NCBI RefSeq assembly: GCF_001636055.1
Contig: NZ_CP011789.1
Span: 5,270,001 to 5,334,000 of the forward strand
DNA from: Pseudomonas putida
Lineage (GTDB): Bacteria; Pseudomonadota; Gammaproteobacteria; Pseudomonadales; Pseudomonadaceae
Direction: 5' to 3'
DNA: 64,000 nt
In this document: in pieces, positions 10,501 to 18,889 of the stretch
Position numbering within the stretch: the stretch's first letter is position 1
How the letters are laid out: every line of letters begins with the position of its first letter
Program-made: the position numbers and the translations under genes
The notes under the pieces: model-generated
What the model was told of the DNA's origin: nothing
Database searches by the model: none
Seen by the model: only the letters and a program-made list of their open reading frames with translations

Positions 10501-13500
10501 CCATTGAGGGCACCCGCGAAGGTCGTACTGACGTTGTTGCTGCCCAGGCTCAGGGTGCTGCCAACGCCGACATCGACGTTGCCGCTGCCGGTGAGGGCAC
10601 CGAGGCTGGTGTTGCCATTGAGGTTGAGCTGGCCACTGGCACCGATGTTGAGGGTGTCGACGTTGGCCAGCACGCCGCTGCCGAGCGTAGTGAGCGAGCC
10701 GGCCTGGATATCGACGTTGCCGGCGAAGGTCTTGACGCCGACCAGGGTCAGGTCGTCGGCACCGGCCTTGATCAGGTTACCTGTGCCGCCCACGTCGCCA
10801 CTGAGGATCAGGGCATTGGCGGCGTCGACGGTCAGGTTGGCGCCGTTGCTCAGGGCGATGGTATTGCCCAGTGCCATCGGCGCGCTGTTGGCCAGGGTGG
10901 CGTCGGCGGTCACGTCGAGGGTGCCGGTGCCCAGGGCGCCGCTGCTGCCGAGGGTCAGGCGCCCGGCATTGAGCTGGGTGCCGCCTTGGTAGCCGTTGTT
11001 ACCGTTGAGCGTGAGGTTGCCGCTGCCGTTCTTGGTCAGCCCGGCGGCCCCGTTGATCACTCCGTTGAGGGTCAGGTCGTTGGTGCCGGCGACGGTGAGG
11101 CCAGCGTTGAGGGTGACGTTATTGGCCAATGTGGTACTGGCGACGCCGCTGCTCAGGGTGGAGGCCCCCGCGACGGTGAGGCCGCCCTGCCCCAGCGCGT
11201 TGTCGTTACCCACCACCAGTTGCCCGGCGCCCAGGGTGGTACCGCCCAGGTAGCTGTTGGCGCCATTGAGGGTCAGGGTACTGGCGCCAGCCTTGACCAG
11301 GCCACCGACACCGTCGACCACGCCGTTGAGGGTCAGGTCGGCGGTGCCTGGCAGGTTGAGCGCGCCGCCCAGGTGCACATTGTTGGCCAATGCGACGTTC
11401 ACGCTGGCATCGAGGGAGGTGTTGGCAGCAGTGCTCAGATCCCCGGTACCCAGCGCGGTATTGCTGCCGACGGTCAGCGTGCCGGCGTTAAGGGTGGTGC
11501 CGCCGCTGTAGGTGTTGTTGCCATTGAGGGTCAGGCCGGCGGCGCCGTTCTTCACCAGTGCGTTGGCGCCGGAAACCACACCGTTGAGGGTGAGGGCCTG
11601 GCTGCCACCGAGGGTAAGATTGCCACCGGTCAGGTTGACCGCGTTGGCCAGAGCCAGGGCCTGGCTGGCGTCGAGGGCTGCGGCGCCGGTGACGTTCAGG
11701 GCGCCACTGCCCAGGGCACTGGCGTTACCCAGCAGCAGGCTGCCGGCCTGCAGCGAGGTGCCGCCGGTGTAGTTGTTGGCGCCGTTGAGCACCAGTTGAC
11801 CGGTGCTGGTCTTGTTCAGGCTGCCGCCGCCGCTGATGACCCCGTCGAGGGTCAGCGTCTGGGCGTTGTTGACACCCAAGGTGGCGCCCGTGCCCAGACC
11901 GATGGCGTTGGCCACTTGCAGGGCGCCGGTGGTGGCCAGGGTGCTGTTGCCGGTCACCGAGAGGTTGCCAGCGCCCAGCGCGCTGCCGTTGCCCAGGGTC
12001 AGGGTGCCTGCGGCGAGCGTGGTGGTGCCTTGGTAGGTGTTGGCGGCACCGAGGGTCAGGTTGCCGGTGCCGGTCTTGGTCAGCCCGCCGGTACCGCTGA
12101 TCACGCCGCTCAGGGCCAGGTCGTTGTTACTAGGCAGGGTCAGGGTGTCGTTGAGCGTGACCTGATTGGCCACGATCAGAGGGCCAGTAGTGGCCAGGTT
12201 GCTGGCGCCGCCGACGGTCAGGTTGCCGAGGCCCAGTGCCGAGTTATTGCCCAGGGTCAGGGTGCCGGCGTTAAGGGTCACGCCACCGGACAGGGTGTTG
12301 GGGCCACTCAAGGTGAGGTTGCCGGCGCCATTCTTGGTCAGGCTGCCAGCGCCCGTGACCAGCCCACCCAGGCCCAGGTCGTTGCTGCCGGCGATGGTGA
12401 GGTTGCCGCCCAGATTGACGGTGTTGCCGATAGTGAGCGCCGTATTGCTATCGAGCGTGGTGCCCGCAGCCGCGTTGAGCTGGCCGAGGCCGAGCGCGCT
12501 TGCGCTGCCGAGCACCAAGGTGCCCGCGTTGAGGTTGGTGTTGCCCAGGTTGCCATTGGTGCCATTGAGGGTGAGTGTGCCGCTGCCGGTCTTGGTCAGG
12601 CCGCCGACGCCAATGATGTTGCCACCCAGGGTCAGGTCCTGCGCGCCGGCAATAGTGAGGTTGCCCGCCAGGTTGAGGGCGTTTGCCAGGGTCACGTTGG
12701 CGCCTGCGCTCAGGGTAGTGCCACCTGTGGCATTCAGCGCGCCAGTGCCCAGGGCGGTGTTGCTGCCGACCACCAGGGTTCCGCCATTGAGGCTGGTAAC
12801 ACCCTGCTGGCTGTTGCTGCCGTTCAGGGTGAGCACGCCGGTGCCGGTCTTGATCAGCCCACCGGTGCCGCTGAGTGCGCCGTTGAGCGTGAGGTTGCCA
12901 GTGCCTGGCACGGTCAGGTTGGCGTTCAGCGCAACGGTGTTGGCCAACGCCACGTTACCCGTGGTGGCGAGGGTGGAGGCACCAGTGACGTTCAGGCCGC
13001 CCGTGCCGAGGGCCAGGTCGTTACCCAGGGTCAGGGTGCCAGCGGCAAGGGTGGTGCCGCCGCTGTAGGTGTTGGCATTGCCCAGCGTCAGGTTGGCACC
13101 GCCGTTCTTGACCAGGCTGCCGGCGCCCGAAACCACACCAGACAGGCCGAGGTCGGCGCTGCCAGCGATGGTCAGGGCGCCGCTCAGGGCCAGGGCGTTG
13201 CCAAGGGTGACTGCGGTGTTGCTGTCCAGCGTGGTGCCCGTTGCGGCGCTGACCGCGCCAGTACCCAGGGCGGTGTTGGTGCCTACCACCAGGGTGCCGC
13301 CGTTGAGCAGGGTCCCACCGGTGTAGCTGTTGGCGCCGTTCAGCACCAGGGTTCCGGTGTCGAGCTTGGCCAGTTGGCCGCTGCCGGAGAGGCCGACGTT
13401 GATCGTCGCAGTAGCGCCCGGATCGACACGCACGGCGAATGCACCGTTGCTGCCATTGACCAGGTTCAGGCCACCGGTACCGATCAGGCGATAGCCGTTG

Positions 13501-16500
13501 GTGACGAATTGCAGACCGGTGGCAGCCTGGGTGCCCACCACGTTGACATCGCCAGCGGTGCCCTGGAACACGGCGAAATCGCTGGCCCAGCTGCCGTTGA
13601 GCACACCGTTGATGTCGGTCCAGTTGGTATTGCTGCCGTCCCAGGTGCCGGCGCCACCGTCGATGACGCCGTTCGGCACGCTTTGCGCACCGTCCCAGAA
13701 CTGCACGGTGCCGGTGGCACCGCCCACCAGCAGGTTGATCTGCGCGCCGATGGCGGTCTGCACCTGGACATCGCCCGGCAGTACGCTACCCGGCAACGCG
13801 CCAACAAGCAGGCCGTTGTCGATCAGCGCGCCGGTGTAGTCGAACAGCCGATAGATACCGGTGCCGAAACCACCCAGATCGGTGACGTTGAGGGTGCCGT
13901 CGAGAGTCAGGTTGCCGTTGACGTTGACCAAGGCAGTGCCGCCCGTGGAGGGCGAGCCGAGGCCGAAGTCGAGGATCGAGCCGCTGTGCAGGGTCAGCGC
14001 ACCGGTGTTGAGGGTCGCGCCGCTGTTGGCCAGCAGGTGCGCCCCGTTGGCGATGTCCACAGGGCCGATCACGCTGCCGGTGCCGCCCAGGCTGGCGCCG
14101 ACATTGACCTGTACGCCGGAGCTGGCGAGCGAACCGCTGACATTGAGCAGGCCGCCATTGACCGTGGTGGCGCCGCCAAGCACGTTCACGCCGGACAGTT
14201 CCAGAGCACCGGTGCCAGCCTTGATCAGGCCACCGCTACCGGCCAGGGCGCCGCTGAATACGCTGTTGAGGTTGTTGCCGCCGACCGTCAGGTCACTGCC
14301 CCCCGCCACGCTCACCGCGCCGGCACCGCTCAACCCGCCGACCGTGGTGCTGGCGCCAAGGTTGAGGTTGGCGCCAGCGCCGACATTGACCGCCGAGGCG
14401 TTGCCCAGCGCACCCGTACCAACGGTGGTCAGGGTGCCGCCGAGCAAGTCGACGGCACCGCTGAAGGTGTTGTTGCCGGTCAGCGTGAGGTCGGCCAGGC
14501 CATTCTTGATCAAGCCTCCGGTACCGCTGATGATGCCGCCAAGGGTCAGGTTGTTGCTGCCGCCGAGGGTCAGGTTGGCGTTGAGCGCAATGTCGTTGCC
14601 CAGGGTAGCGACCGCGCTGTTGTCCAGGCTGGCGGCGCCGGCCACGGTCAGGGCGCCGGTCCCCAGGGCGTTGCCGTTGCCTATCACCAGGCCACCCGCG
14701 TTGAGCGTGGTGCCACCGGCATAGGTGTTGACCCCGTTCAAGGTCACAGTGGCGCTGCCGTTCTTGACCAACTGCCCTGCCCCACTGACCACACCGCCGA
14801 GGGTCAGCGCGTTACTGCCGGTGAGGGTAAGGTCGGCGTTCAGGCCAATGTTATTGCCCAGGCTCAGTGCAGCGCTGCTGTCCAGGCTCGCGGCGCCACC
14901 GACGGTAAGATCGCCGGTGCCGATGGCACTGCCATTACCCAGCACCAGGGCGCCACCGTTGAGCAGCGTGCCACCGGCATAGGTGTTCAGCCCGCCGAGG
15001 GTGAGCGTGCTGGTGCCGTTCTTGATCAGCCGGCCGGTGCCGTCGACCAGACCGGTGAGGTTGAGGTTGTTGCTGCCGGCCAGGGTGAGGTCGGCATCCA
15101 GGGTGACGGCGTTGCCAACGGTCAGCGCAGCCGAGGTATCCAGGCTACCGGCCCCCGCCACGGTCAGCTTGCCGACGCCCAGTGCGGCGCCATTGCCCAG
15201 CACCAGGCCACCGGCATTGAGGGTCGTGCCGCCCAGGTAGGTGTTGGGACCGGAAAGCGTCAGCGTGGCGGCACCGTTCTTGACCAGACTACCGGCACCG
15301 GCGATCACGCCACCAAGGCCGAGGTTGGCGGTGCCGTCGAGGGTCAGGGCACCGGCCAGGTTCACGGCGTTGCCGAGGTTGACTGCGGCGTTGGCGTCCA
15401 GGTGGGTACCGGCAGCGGCATTCAGCGCGCCAGAGCCCAAGGCCGTGTTGCTGCCGACCACAAGGGTACCGGCGTTGAGGTTGGTGGCGCCGATCTGGGT
15501 GTTGGCACCGTTGAGGGTCAGGGTAGCGCTGCCGTTCTTGGTCAGGCCACCGACACCGGCAATTACGCCTCCGAGGGTCAGGTTGTTGCTGCCGGCGAGG
15601 TTGAGGTTGCCGGCCAGGTTAAGCGCGTTGCCCAGGGTCAGCCCGGCCACCGACGAATCCAGCGTGGTGTTGGCGGCGGCGTTGAGTGCGCCGGTGCCCA
15701 GGGCAGTGGCGCTGCCGACCACCAGCGTGCCGGCGTTGAGCGCGGTGGCACCGCTCTGGGTGTTGTTGCCGCTCAGGGTCAGGGTGCTCGCCCCATTCTT
15801 GATCAGGCCACCGGTACCGCTCAGGTTGCCTGCAAGGCTCAGGTTGTTGGCGCCGGCCAAGGTCAGGTTGGCGCCGAGATTGACGCCATTGTTCAGGGTC
15901 ATCGCCGCGCTGTTGGCGAGTGTGGATGCGCCGCCCACGGTCAGCGCGCCGGTGCCCAGCGCCGCAGCGCTGGCCAGGGTCAGGGTCCCGGCGTTGAGGG
16001 TCAGGCCACCTGTGAAGGTATTGGTGCCACCGAGGGTGAGGTTGCTGGCGCCATTCTTGACCAATGCACCGGTGCCGCTGATCACACCGCCCAGGGTGGT
16101 GGCGTTGCTACCCACCACACTCAGGGTGTTGCCCGCCAGATTGATGGCGTTGCCCAGGTTGACCGCCACGCCCGCGTCGAGGCTGGCATTGCCGCCCAGG
16201 CTGAGGGCACCGGTGCCCAGGGCGTTGTTGTTACCGACGGTCAGCACCCCGGCGTTGAGGGTGGTGCCACCGCTGAAGGTGTTGGCGCCGTTGAGGGTCA
16301 GGCCGGCGGCGCCGTTCTTGACCAGCGCGCCAGTGCCGCTGATCACTCCACCCAAGGTGGTGGCACTGGTGCCAAGCAGGTTGAGGGTATTGGCGCCCAG
16401 GCTGATGGCATTGCCCAGGCTGACCCCGGTGCTGGCATCGAGGCTGGCGTTGCCACCCAGGGTCAGGGCACCGCCGCCCAGGGCGTTGTTGTTACCCACG

Positions 16501-18578
16501 GTGAGCTTGCCGGTGTTGAGGGTCAGGCCGCCGCTGAAGGTGTTGTTGCCGTTGAGCGCCAGGTCGGCGGCGCCGTTCTTGACCAGCGCACCGGTGCCGC
16601 TGATCACCCCGCCCAGGGTGGTGGCGCTGGTGCCCAACAGGTTGAGGGTGTTAGCGCCGAGGTTGATTGCGTTACCCAGGCTGACTGCGGTGCTGGCGTC
16701 GAGGCTGGCGTTGCCACCCAGGGTCAGGGCGCCGGTGCCGAGCGCGGCGTTGGCGCCGACGGTGAGCTTGCCGGCGTTGAGCGTGGTGCCACCGCTGAAG
16801 GTGTTGGTGCCGTTCAGGTTCAGGTCGGCGACGCCGTTCTTGATCAAGCTGCCACCCGCGCCGGCGATCACGCCGCCCAGCGTAAGGGCGTTGTTGCCCG
16901 TCAGGGTCAGGGCGTTGGCACCGAGGTTGACCGCGTTGGCCAGCGTCATGGCGGCCGTGGTGTCCAGCACGCCGCTGCCGGTCAGGGTCAGCGCGCCAAT
17001 GCCCAGGGCAGCGCTGTTGCCGAGGGTGAGCGTGCCGCCGCCGAGGCTGGTGCCGCCGGAGAAGGTATTGGCGCCGTTGAGGGTCAGGTTACTGGTGCCG
17101 CTCTTGACCAGCGAGCCCGTGCCGCTGAGCACGCCCCCGAGGGTCAGGGCGTTGCTGCCGGGCAAGGTCAGCGCCGCGTTCAGCGCCACGGCATTATTCA
17201 ATACCAGCGGCACGCTGCCTTGCAGACTGCTTGCACCACTGACGGTGAGCGCACCACTGCCGAGCGCCGCAGCGCTGGTCAGGTTGAGGCCGCCAGCGGC
17301 CAGGGTGGTACCACCGCTATAGGTGTTGGTGGCCCCAAGGGTGAGCAGGCCGGCGCCAGTCTTGGTCAAGCCGCCAACGCCGGAGATGACCCCATTGAGG
17401 GCCATGTCGGTAGCACCGCCGACGTTGATGCCGGCGTTGAGCGTCAGGGCGTTGGTCAGGCTCAGACCTGCGACGGTACCGGCAAGCCCGCCACCGTTGA
17501 CGGTGATGCCGCCGGTACCAAAGGCGCTGGCATTGTCGAAGTTGACCAAACCGCCATTGAGGGTGGTCTGGGTGGTGCCGTTGAGCACCTGGCCGATCAG
17601 GCTCCAGGTCCCGCTGTCGACGATCAGGCGGTTGAAGTTGATGTAGTTGTTGGCGTTGATCGTGCCGGAACCGGTGGTTCCGCTACCGCCACCAATGGCA
17701 TTCTGCAAGGCCAGGGTGTTGGTGCCACCGGCACCGCCATCGATCTTGCCGGCGGCTGCGAAGCCCAGATTGGGATTACTGGTGACCAGCAGTGCAACGC
17801 TGATACCAAGCCCGGCACCGACACTCGAACCGGTAATGGCATTGAAGCGGTTGGTGCTGTTGGCCCCCATCGACAAGCTGCCGGTCAAGGTGCCGGCGTT
17901 GGTAAAGGTGTTGCCCGCAGCAGAAGCCTCGAACGCTGCCCGTCCAAGGATGGTGCCGGTGTTGGTGAAGTTAACCGTACTCCCGCCGGTCACAGCGATG
18001 ACCGGCGTGTCCTCGCTGAGCAGCGTGAGGCCAAGCAACGCCGAGGAACCGATGCTGCCGGCGTTGGTAATGGTGGTGGTACCGGCCGCACCATTGCGCG
18101 CGTCCAGCGCCATGCCCGTCAGGTTAAGAAGGTTGGCGCCAAGCAAGGCACCCGTGCCCTTGATCACACCCGTGGCATTGTTGTTGATGTTGAGCGTGCT
18201 GCCGGTGCCTGTATTGCCGATCAGCACAGCACTGGACTGAATGCTCAACGCCCCTAGCAACGTGGGGTCGATGGTGCCGGAGTTGTTCAACGTATTGCCG
18301 TTGCCCGCCAGCGACAGAGACGTGCCTCCCACGCCCAGCAGGGTACCCAGGCTGGCGCCAGGGTTCACGTTGACCGTCAGGCCGCTACCGCCATTGCTAT
18401 AGCTCGGCGCCAGCGGGTTGGCAGCACCGCTGCAAGTGATGATGGACCCGGCCGCGCTGCACGCAGCCAGGGCCTGCTCGCTCGAAAGACCGAAGGCCAG
18501 TCCTCCGACAGCCAGGCTCACAGCGAGCGACAAATGGGAGAGACGGGTAGGCAAAACGGAGGCGACGCTTCTGTCCAC
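4593..18578 (-). CDS. Giant autotransporter adhesin (type Va), 4661 aa, PATR repeat passenger
   Basis: A very large classical autotransporter. Residues 1-38 form a signal peptide ending in SSEQALA before AC. The passenger (about 40-4385) carries about 30 autotransporter-associated beta-strand repeats of 85-88 residues, each with a core such as NTYSGGTTLNAGTLTVG followed by ALG, predicted to form one long beta-helix. Four larger modules that start with a FWDG (or FWNG) motif lie near residues 1626, 2872, 3505 and 3940. The last 276 residues form the outer-membrane beta barrel, from GWIRAIGGWGDYD to a terminal phenylalanine (FSMGF). The start is a GTG at 18576-18578 with AAGGAG six bases upstream. 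Expected role: surface attachment or cell-cell contact. The gene stands alone, ends at an intrinsic terminator and is continuous, with no frameshift seen. Confidence 0.93.
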   Translation of the reverse strand: MDRSVASVLPTRLSHLSLAVSLAVGGLAFGLSSEQALAACSAAGSIITCSGAANPLAPSYSNGGSGLTVNVNPGASLGTLLGVGGTSLSLAGNGNTLNNSGTIDPTLLGALSIQSSAVLIGNTGTGSTLNINNNATGVIKGTGALLGANLLNLTGMALDARNGAAGTTTITNAGSIGSSALLGLTLLSEDTPVIAVTGGSTVNFTNTGTILGRAAFEASAAGNTFTNAGTLTGSLSMGANSTNRFNAITGSSVGAGLGISVALLVTSNPNLGFAAAGKIDGGAGGTNTLALQNAIGGGSGTTGSGTINANNYINFNRLIVDSGTWSLIGQVLNGTTQTTLNGGLVNFDNASAFGTGGITVNGGGLAGTVAGLSLTNALTLNAGINVGGATDMALNGVISGVGGLTKTGAGLLTLGATNTYSGGTTLAAGGLNLTSAAALGSGALTVSGASSLQGSVPLVLNNAVALNAALTLPGSNALTLGGVLSGTGSLVKSGTSNLTLNGANTFSGGTSLGGGTLTLGNSAALGIGALTLTGSGVLDTTAAMTLANAVNLGANALTLTGNNALTLGGVIAGAGGSLIKNGVADLNLNGTNTFSGGTTLNAGKLTVGANAALGTGALTLGGNASLDASTAVSLGNAINLGANTLNLLGTSATTLGGVISGTGALVKNGAADLALNGNNTFSGGLTLNTGKLTVGNNNALGGGALTLGGNASLDASTGVSLGNAISLGANTLNLLGTSATTLGGVISGTGALVKNGAAGLTLNGANTFSGGTTLNAGVLTVGNNNALGTGALSLGGNASLDAGVAVNLGNAINLAGNTLSVVGSNATTLGGVISGTGALVKNGASNLTLGGTNTFTGGLTLNAGTLTLASAAALGTGALTVGGASTLANSAAMTLNNGVNLGANLTLAGANNLSLAGNLSGTGGLIKNGASTLTLSGNNTQSGATALNAGTLVVGSATALGTGALNAAANTTLDSSVAGLTLGNALNLAGNLNLAGSNNLTLGGVIAGVGGLTKNGSATLTLNGANTQIGATNLNAGTLVVGSNTALGSGALNAAAGTHLDANAAVNLGNAVNLAGALTLDGTANLGLGGVIAGAGSLVKNGAATLTLSGPNTYLGGTTLNAGGLVLGNGAALGVGKLTVAGAGSLDTSAALTVGNAVTLDADLTLAGSNNLNLTGLVDGTGRLIKNGTSTLTLGGLNTYAGGTLLNGGALVLGNGSAIGTGDLTVGGAASLDSSAALSLGNNIGLNADLTLTGSNALTLGGVVSGAGQLVKNGSATVTLNGVNTYAGGTTLNAGGLVIGNGNALGTGALTVAGAASLDNSAVATLGNDIALNANLTLGGSNNLTLGGIISGTGGLIKNGLADLTLTGNNTFSGAVDLLGGTLTTVGTGALGNASAVNVGAGANLNLGASTTVGGLSGAGAVSVAGGSDLTVGGNNLNSVFSGALAGSGGLIKAGTGALELSGVNVLGGATTVNGGLLNVSGSLASSGVQVNVGASLGGTGSVIGPVDIANGAHLLANSGATLNTGALTLHSGSILDFGLGSPSTGGTALVNVNGNLTLDGTLNVTDLGGFGTGIYRLFDYTGALIDNGLLVGALPGSVLPGDVQVQTAIGAQINLLVGGATGTVQFWDGAQSVPNGVIDGGAGTWDGSNTNWTDINGVLNGSWASDFAVFQGTAGDVNVVGTQAATGLQFVTNGYRLIGTGGLNLVNGSNGAFAVRVDPGATATINVGLSGSGQLAKLDTGTLVLNGANSYTGGTLLNGGTLVVGTNTALGTGAVSAATGTTLDSNTAVTLGNALALSGALTIAGSADLGLSGVVSGAGSLVKNGGANLTLGNANTYSGGTTLAAGTLTLGNDLALGTGGLNVTGASTLATTGNVALANTVALNANLTVPGTGNLTLNGALSGTGGLIKTGTGVLTLNGSNSQQGVTSLNGGTLVVGSNTALGTGALNATGGTTLSAGANVTLANALNLAGNLTIAGAQDLTLGGNIIGVGGLTKTGSGTLTLNGTNGNLGNTNLNAGTLVLGSASALGLGQLNAAAGTTLDSNTALTIGNTVNLGGNLTIAGSNDLGLGGLVTGAGSLTKNGAGNLTLSGPNTLSGGVTLNAGTLTLGNNSALGLGNLTVGGASNLATTGPLIVANQVTLNDTLTLPSNNDLALSGVISGTGGLTKTGTGNLTLGAANTYQGTTTLAAGTLTLGNGSALGAGNLSVTGNSTLATTGALQVANAIGLGTGATLGVNNAQTLTLDGVISGGGSLNKTSTGQLVLNGANNYTGGTSLQAGSLLLGNASALGSGALNVTGAAALDASQALALANAVNLTGGNLTLGGSQALTLNGVVSGANALVKNGAAGLTLNGNNTYSGGTTLNAGTLTVGSNTALGTGDLSTAANTSLDASVNVALANNVHLGGALNLPGTADLTLNGVVDGVGGLVKAGASTLTLNGANSYLGGTTLGAGQLVVGNDNALGQGGLTVAGASTLSSGVASTTLANNVTLNAGLTVAGTNDLTLNGVINGAAGLTKNGSGNLTLNGNNGYQGGTQLNAGRLTLGSSGALGTGTLDVTADATLANSAPMALGNTIALSNGANLTVDAANALILSGDVGGTGNLIKAGADDLTLVGVKTFAGNVDIQAGSLTTLGSGVLANVDTLNIGASGQLNLNGNTSLGALTGSGNVDVGVGSTLSLGSNNVSTTFAGALNGSGGLAKDGTGTLTLTGTSNLADNTQVNAGTLKVDGSLGSNLLTVASGATLTGSGSANASVVIDNGGHLAGQSGATLGLGSLVLNSGSIVDVGLASPSTGGTALFNVGGNLTLDGTLNVSNIGGFGNGVYRLFDYAGALTDNGLDFGTLPLGVSLGDVSLQTALANQINLLVSSSGLNIQFWDGSQTAPNGQVDGGTGVWNAGNTNWTDLNGTVNTTWGSTFAVFQGTAGDVTVDGSQSVNGMQFVSNGYRLLAGTAGLLDLVNGSGGDTSVRVDPGVIATLEVGLGGVGKLNKLDTGTLVLNGNNSYSGGTQLSGGTLVLGSNTALGTGLLDTASGTTLDTNKSVSLANAITLAGPLNLTGNNDLALTGNIGGAGSLVKAGNAQLALSGNNSYSGGTALNGGTLVVGSNTALGTGVLSAAAGTSLDSSQAVTLANNVNLAGNLNVLGGNDLSLGGTVAGAGRLIKSGNARFSLLGANTFSGGTELQAGTLVVGNNGALGTGGLDVTGNANLDSSTAVTLANPVNVSGVLNVLGSNDLQLAGVLSGNGVLNKNGLADLTLSGNNTFSGILNILSGSLSTIGTTALGTQSELNVSTGASLNLDGNTTLGEIGGTGAIQIAAGNSLNVEGGVFDGNISGTGTLNKLGTATLALSSSNSHTGNTNVQAGGLKVDGSLASSAVNVASGATLSGAGNLGGAVTVASGGSLAAASGATLNAGNLALDAGSNFNAALGTPTGGNSPLVNVANNLTLGGTLNVTDIGGFGAGVYRLFAYGGSLINNGLAFGTTPVPVTDLTVQTAVANQVNLVVGGASNVLFWDGSNTVANGVIEGGSGVWDATNSNWTDANGVLNSTWNDTFAVFQGTAGTVTVNGSHSITGLQFITDGYVLNAGAGGELLTSTSGTTNLRVDSGVTATLNVALNGTGNVAKYDAGTLVLNAANGYSGGTALNGGTLVVGNDSALGSGTLTAAAGTTLDSNTAVTLANAAVLNGALAIGGSNALTLNGDISGAGGLVKNGAGLLILGGSNSYSGGTQINAGSVVGNTTSLQGAILNNAALTFEQNANGSYTGNLTGSGTLTKNGSGELLLTGVNGLTGATTVNAGSLLVNGRLDSATVQVATGARLGGSGTYAGAVQIADGATLAAGQSSTPLTLGSLNLSSGSALDFSLGAPAASTTVVKVDGNLVLDGTLNITNAGGFGTGVYQLFNYGGALTNKGLVFGAIPGSVALGDLSLQTAIANQINLVVQGAGDQLQFWNGGKTNPDGSIGGGSGTWGPGTNWTNSNGTTGETWSDAFAVFGGQPGTVTVVGNQSFSGMQFLSDGYQVVPGTGGSLTPVNGADGSLAPVRVNAGASAVISAPLVGTGGIEKLDAGTLLLTGANTYTGGTIVSGGTLAGNTTSLQGNITNNANLVFAQGTNGTFNGTLSGTGTTTKQGAGSLLLTGNQPFSGAFNVNQGTLQVGNADNPGTNLGAQVTVANGAALTGNGTVASLTNHGTVLPGPAGNLNVSGNFTNASDGNLVIDLGTAPVNYLNVGGTANLGGSLTVANLAGGNGQYTVVSATGGINGTFASNNLMNSAFLNSSLDYGANQVTLSVSRNGNAFADVAASSNQRGVATALESAGAPTSLRDNILPLDRQAAQSAFDSLSGEIHASTATVLIEDSRYIRDAVNDRMRQPDCSREDDPRRTLAPTANQQLTSEGCQGQAVGWIRAIGGWGDYDGSSSHASVDRDLSGFMLGVDRALDDQWKVGIAAGYTRSSIDAHRRQSDASVDSYHLATYLGYQMDAFAARLGASYTWHDIDTKRDVQVGSYDDRLKAKYKARSAQVFGEVGYAIDAGGIALEPFAGLAYVNYDSDSAREKGGDGRLKASVDQDVTFSTVGVRAGKRIKLDSGSEITPRLSVGWRHAFGDTKPDADARFIAGGAGFSTEGVPIARDAAVVEAGVDLAVGQSGKLGVGYSGQLSSENRDHGVVLSFSMGF
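16273..17058 (-). repeat. Near-identical tandem 261-bp repeats inside the autotransporter gene
   Basis: The string CTGAAGGTGTTG recurs at 16273, 16534 and 16795, exactly 261 bp (87 codons) apart, and a diverged copy follows near 17059. Long blocks between these anchors match at the DNA level, for example GCGCCGTTCTTGACCAG and the run that encodes ATTLGGVISGTGALVKNGAA. The other passenger repeats match in protein pattern but have diverged more in DNA, so these copies look like recent tandem duplications. Confidence 0.85.
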
Positions 18579-18889
18579 GGAGAGCTCCTTCGTGGATCAG
18601 GTGGTTCGGTCCTTGAACGCTCGCACTGCAATGTTGCCGGCTAGTCGAACACGCGACGACGAAACACCTGACCAATGGCTACATGATTCCTTGTTGGGAA
18701 TGTGTAGCCGCTGGCGAGCAGGCGTGAGGCTCCGCCGGGGCGGTCAAATGGTGTTAATACTTTTTCAAGGCAGCCCGTATTTCGCGGGCTACAGCTGTGC
18801 GCCGCTTGGATCCAACCGACGAACGGTCGTGTCCGGCAGGCAAAACGTGATGGGCTTGGCCGTTTCGCAAATGATCCGGCCGTTCACTT
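18579..18889. promoter_or_regulatory. Intergenic region upstream of the autotransporter
   Basis: About 310 bp with no gene that I can support. It must hold the promoter of the minus-strand autotransporter and the 3' end of the YkgJ-type gene transcript. A hairpin AGCCCG-TATTTCG-CGGGCT lies at 18773-18791 but has no T run on either strand, so I do not call it a terminator. No clear -35/-10 pair was recognised. Confidence 0.3.

Noticed and set aside
7872..18257. 3461-codon plus-strand open frame as a gene
   Set aside because: It lies wholly opposite the autotransporter repeats, has no ribosome site or known domain, and its low-complexity Ala/Gly/Val/Gln-rich product simply mirrors the repeat.
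4593..18578. CRISPR array or other DNA-level repeat system in the autotransporter region
   Set aside because: The repeat period is about 258-264 bp, in frame with a coding sequence, and the units have no short constant repeats with unique spacers.
18773..18791. Intrinsic terminator after the YkgJ-type gene
   Set aside because: The stem exists, but neither strand continues into a T run.
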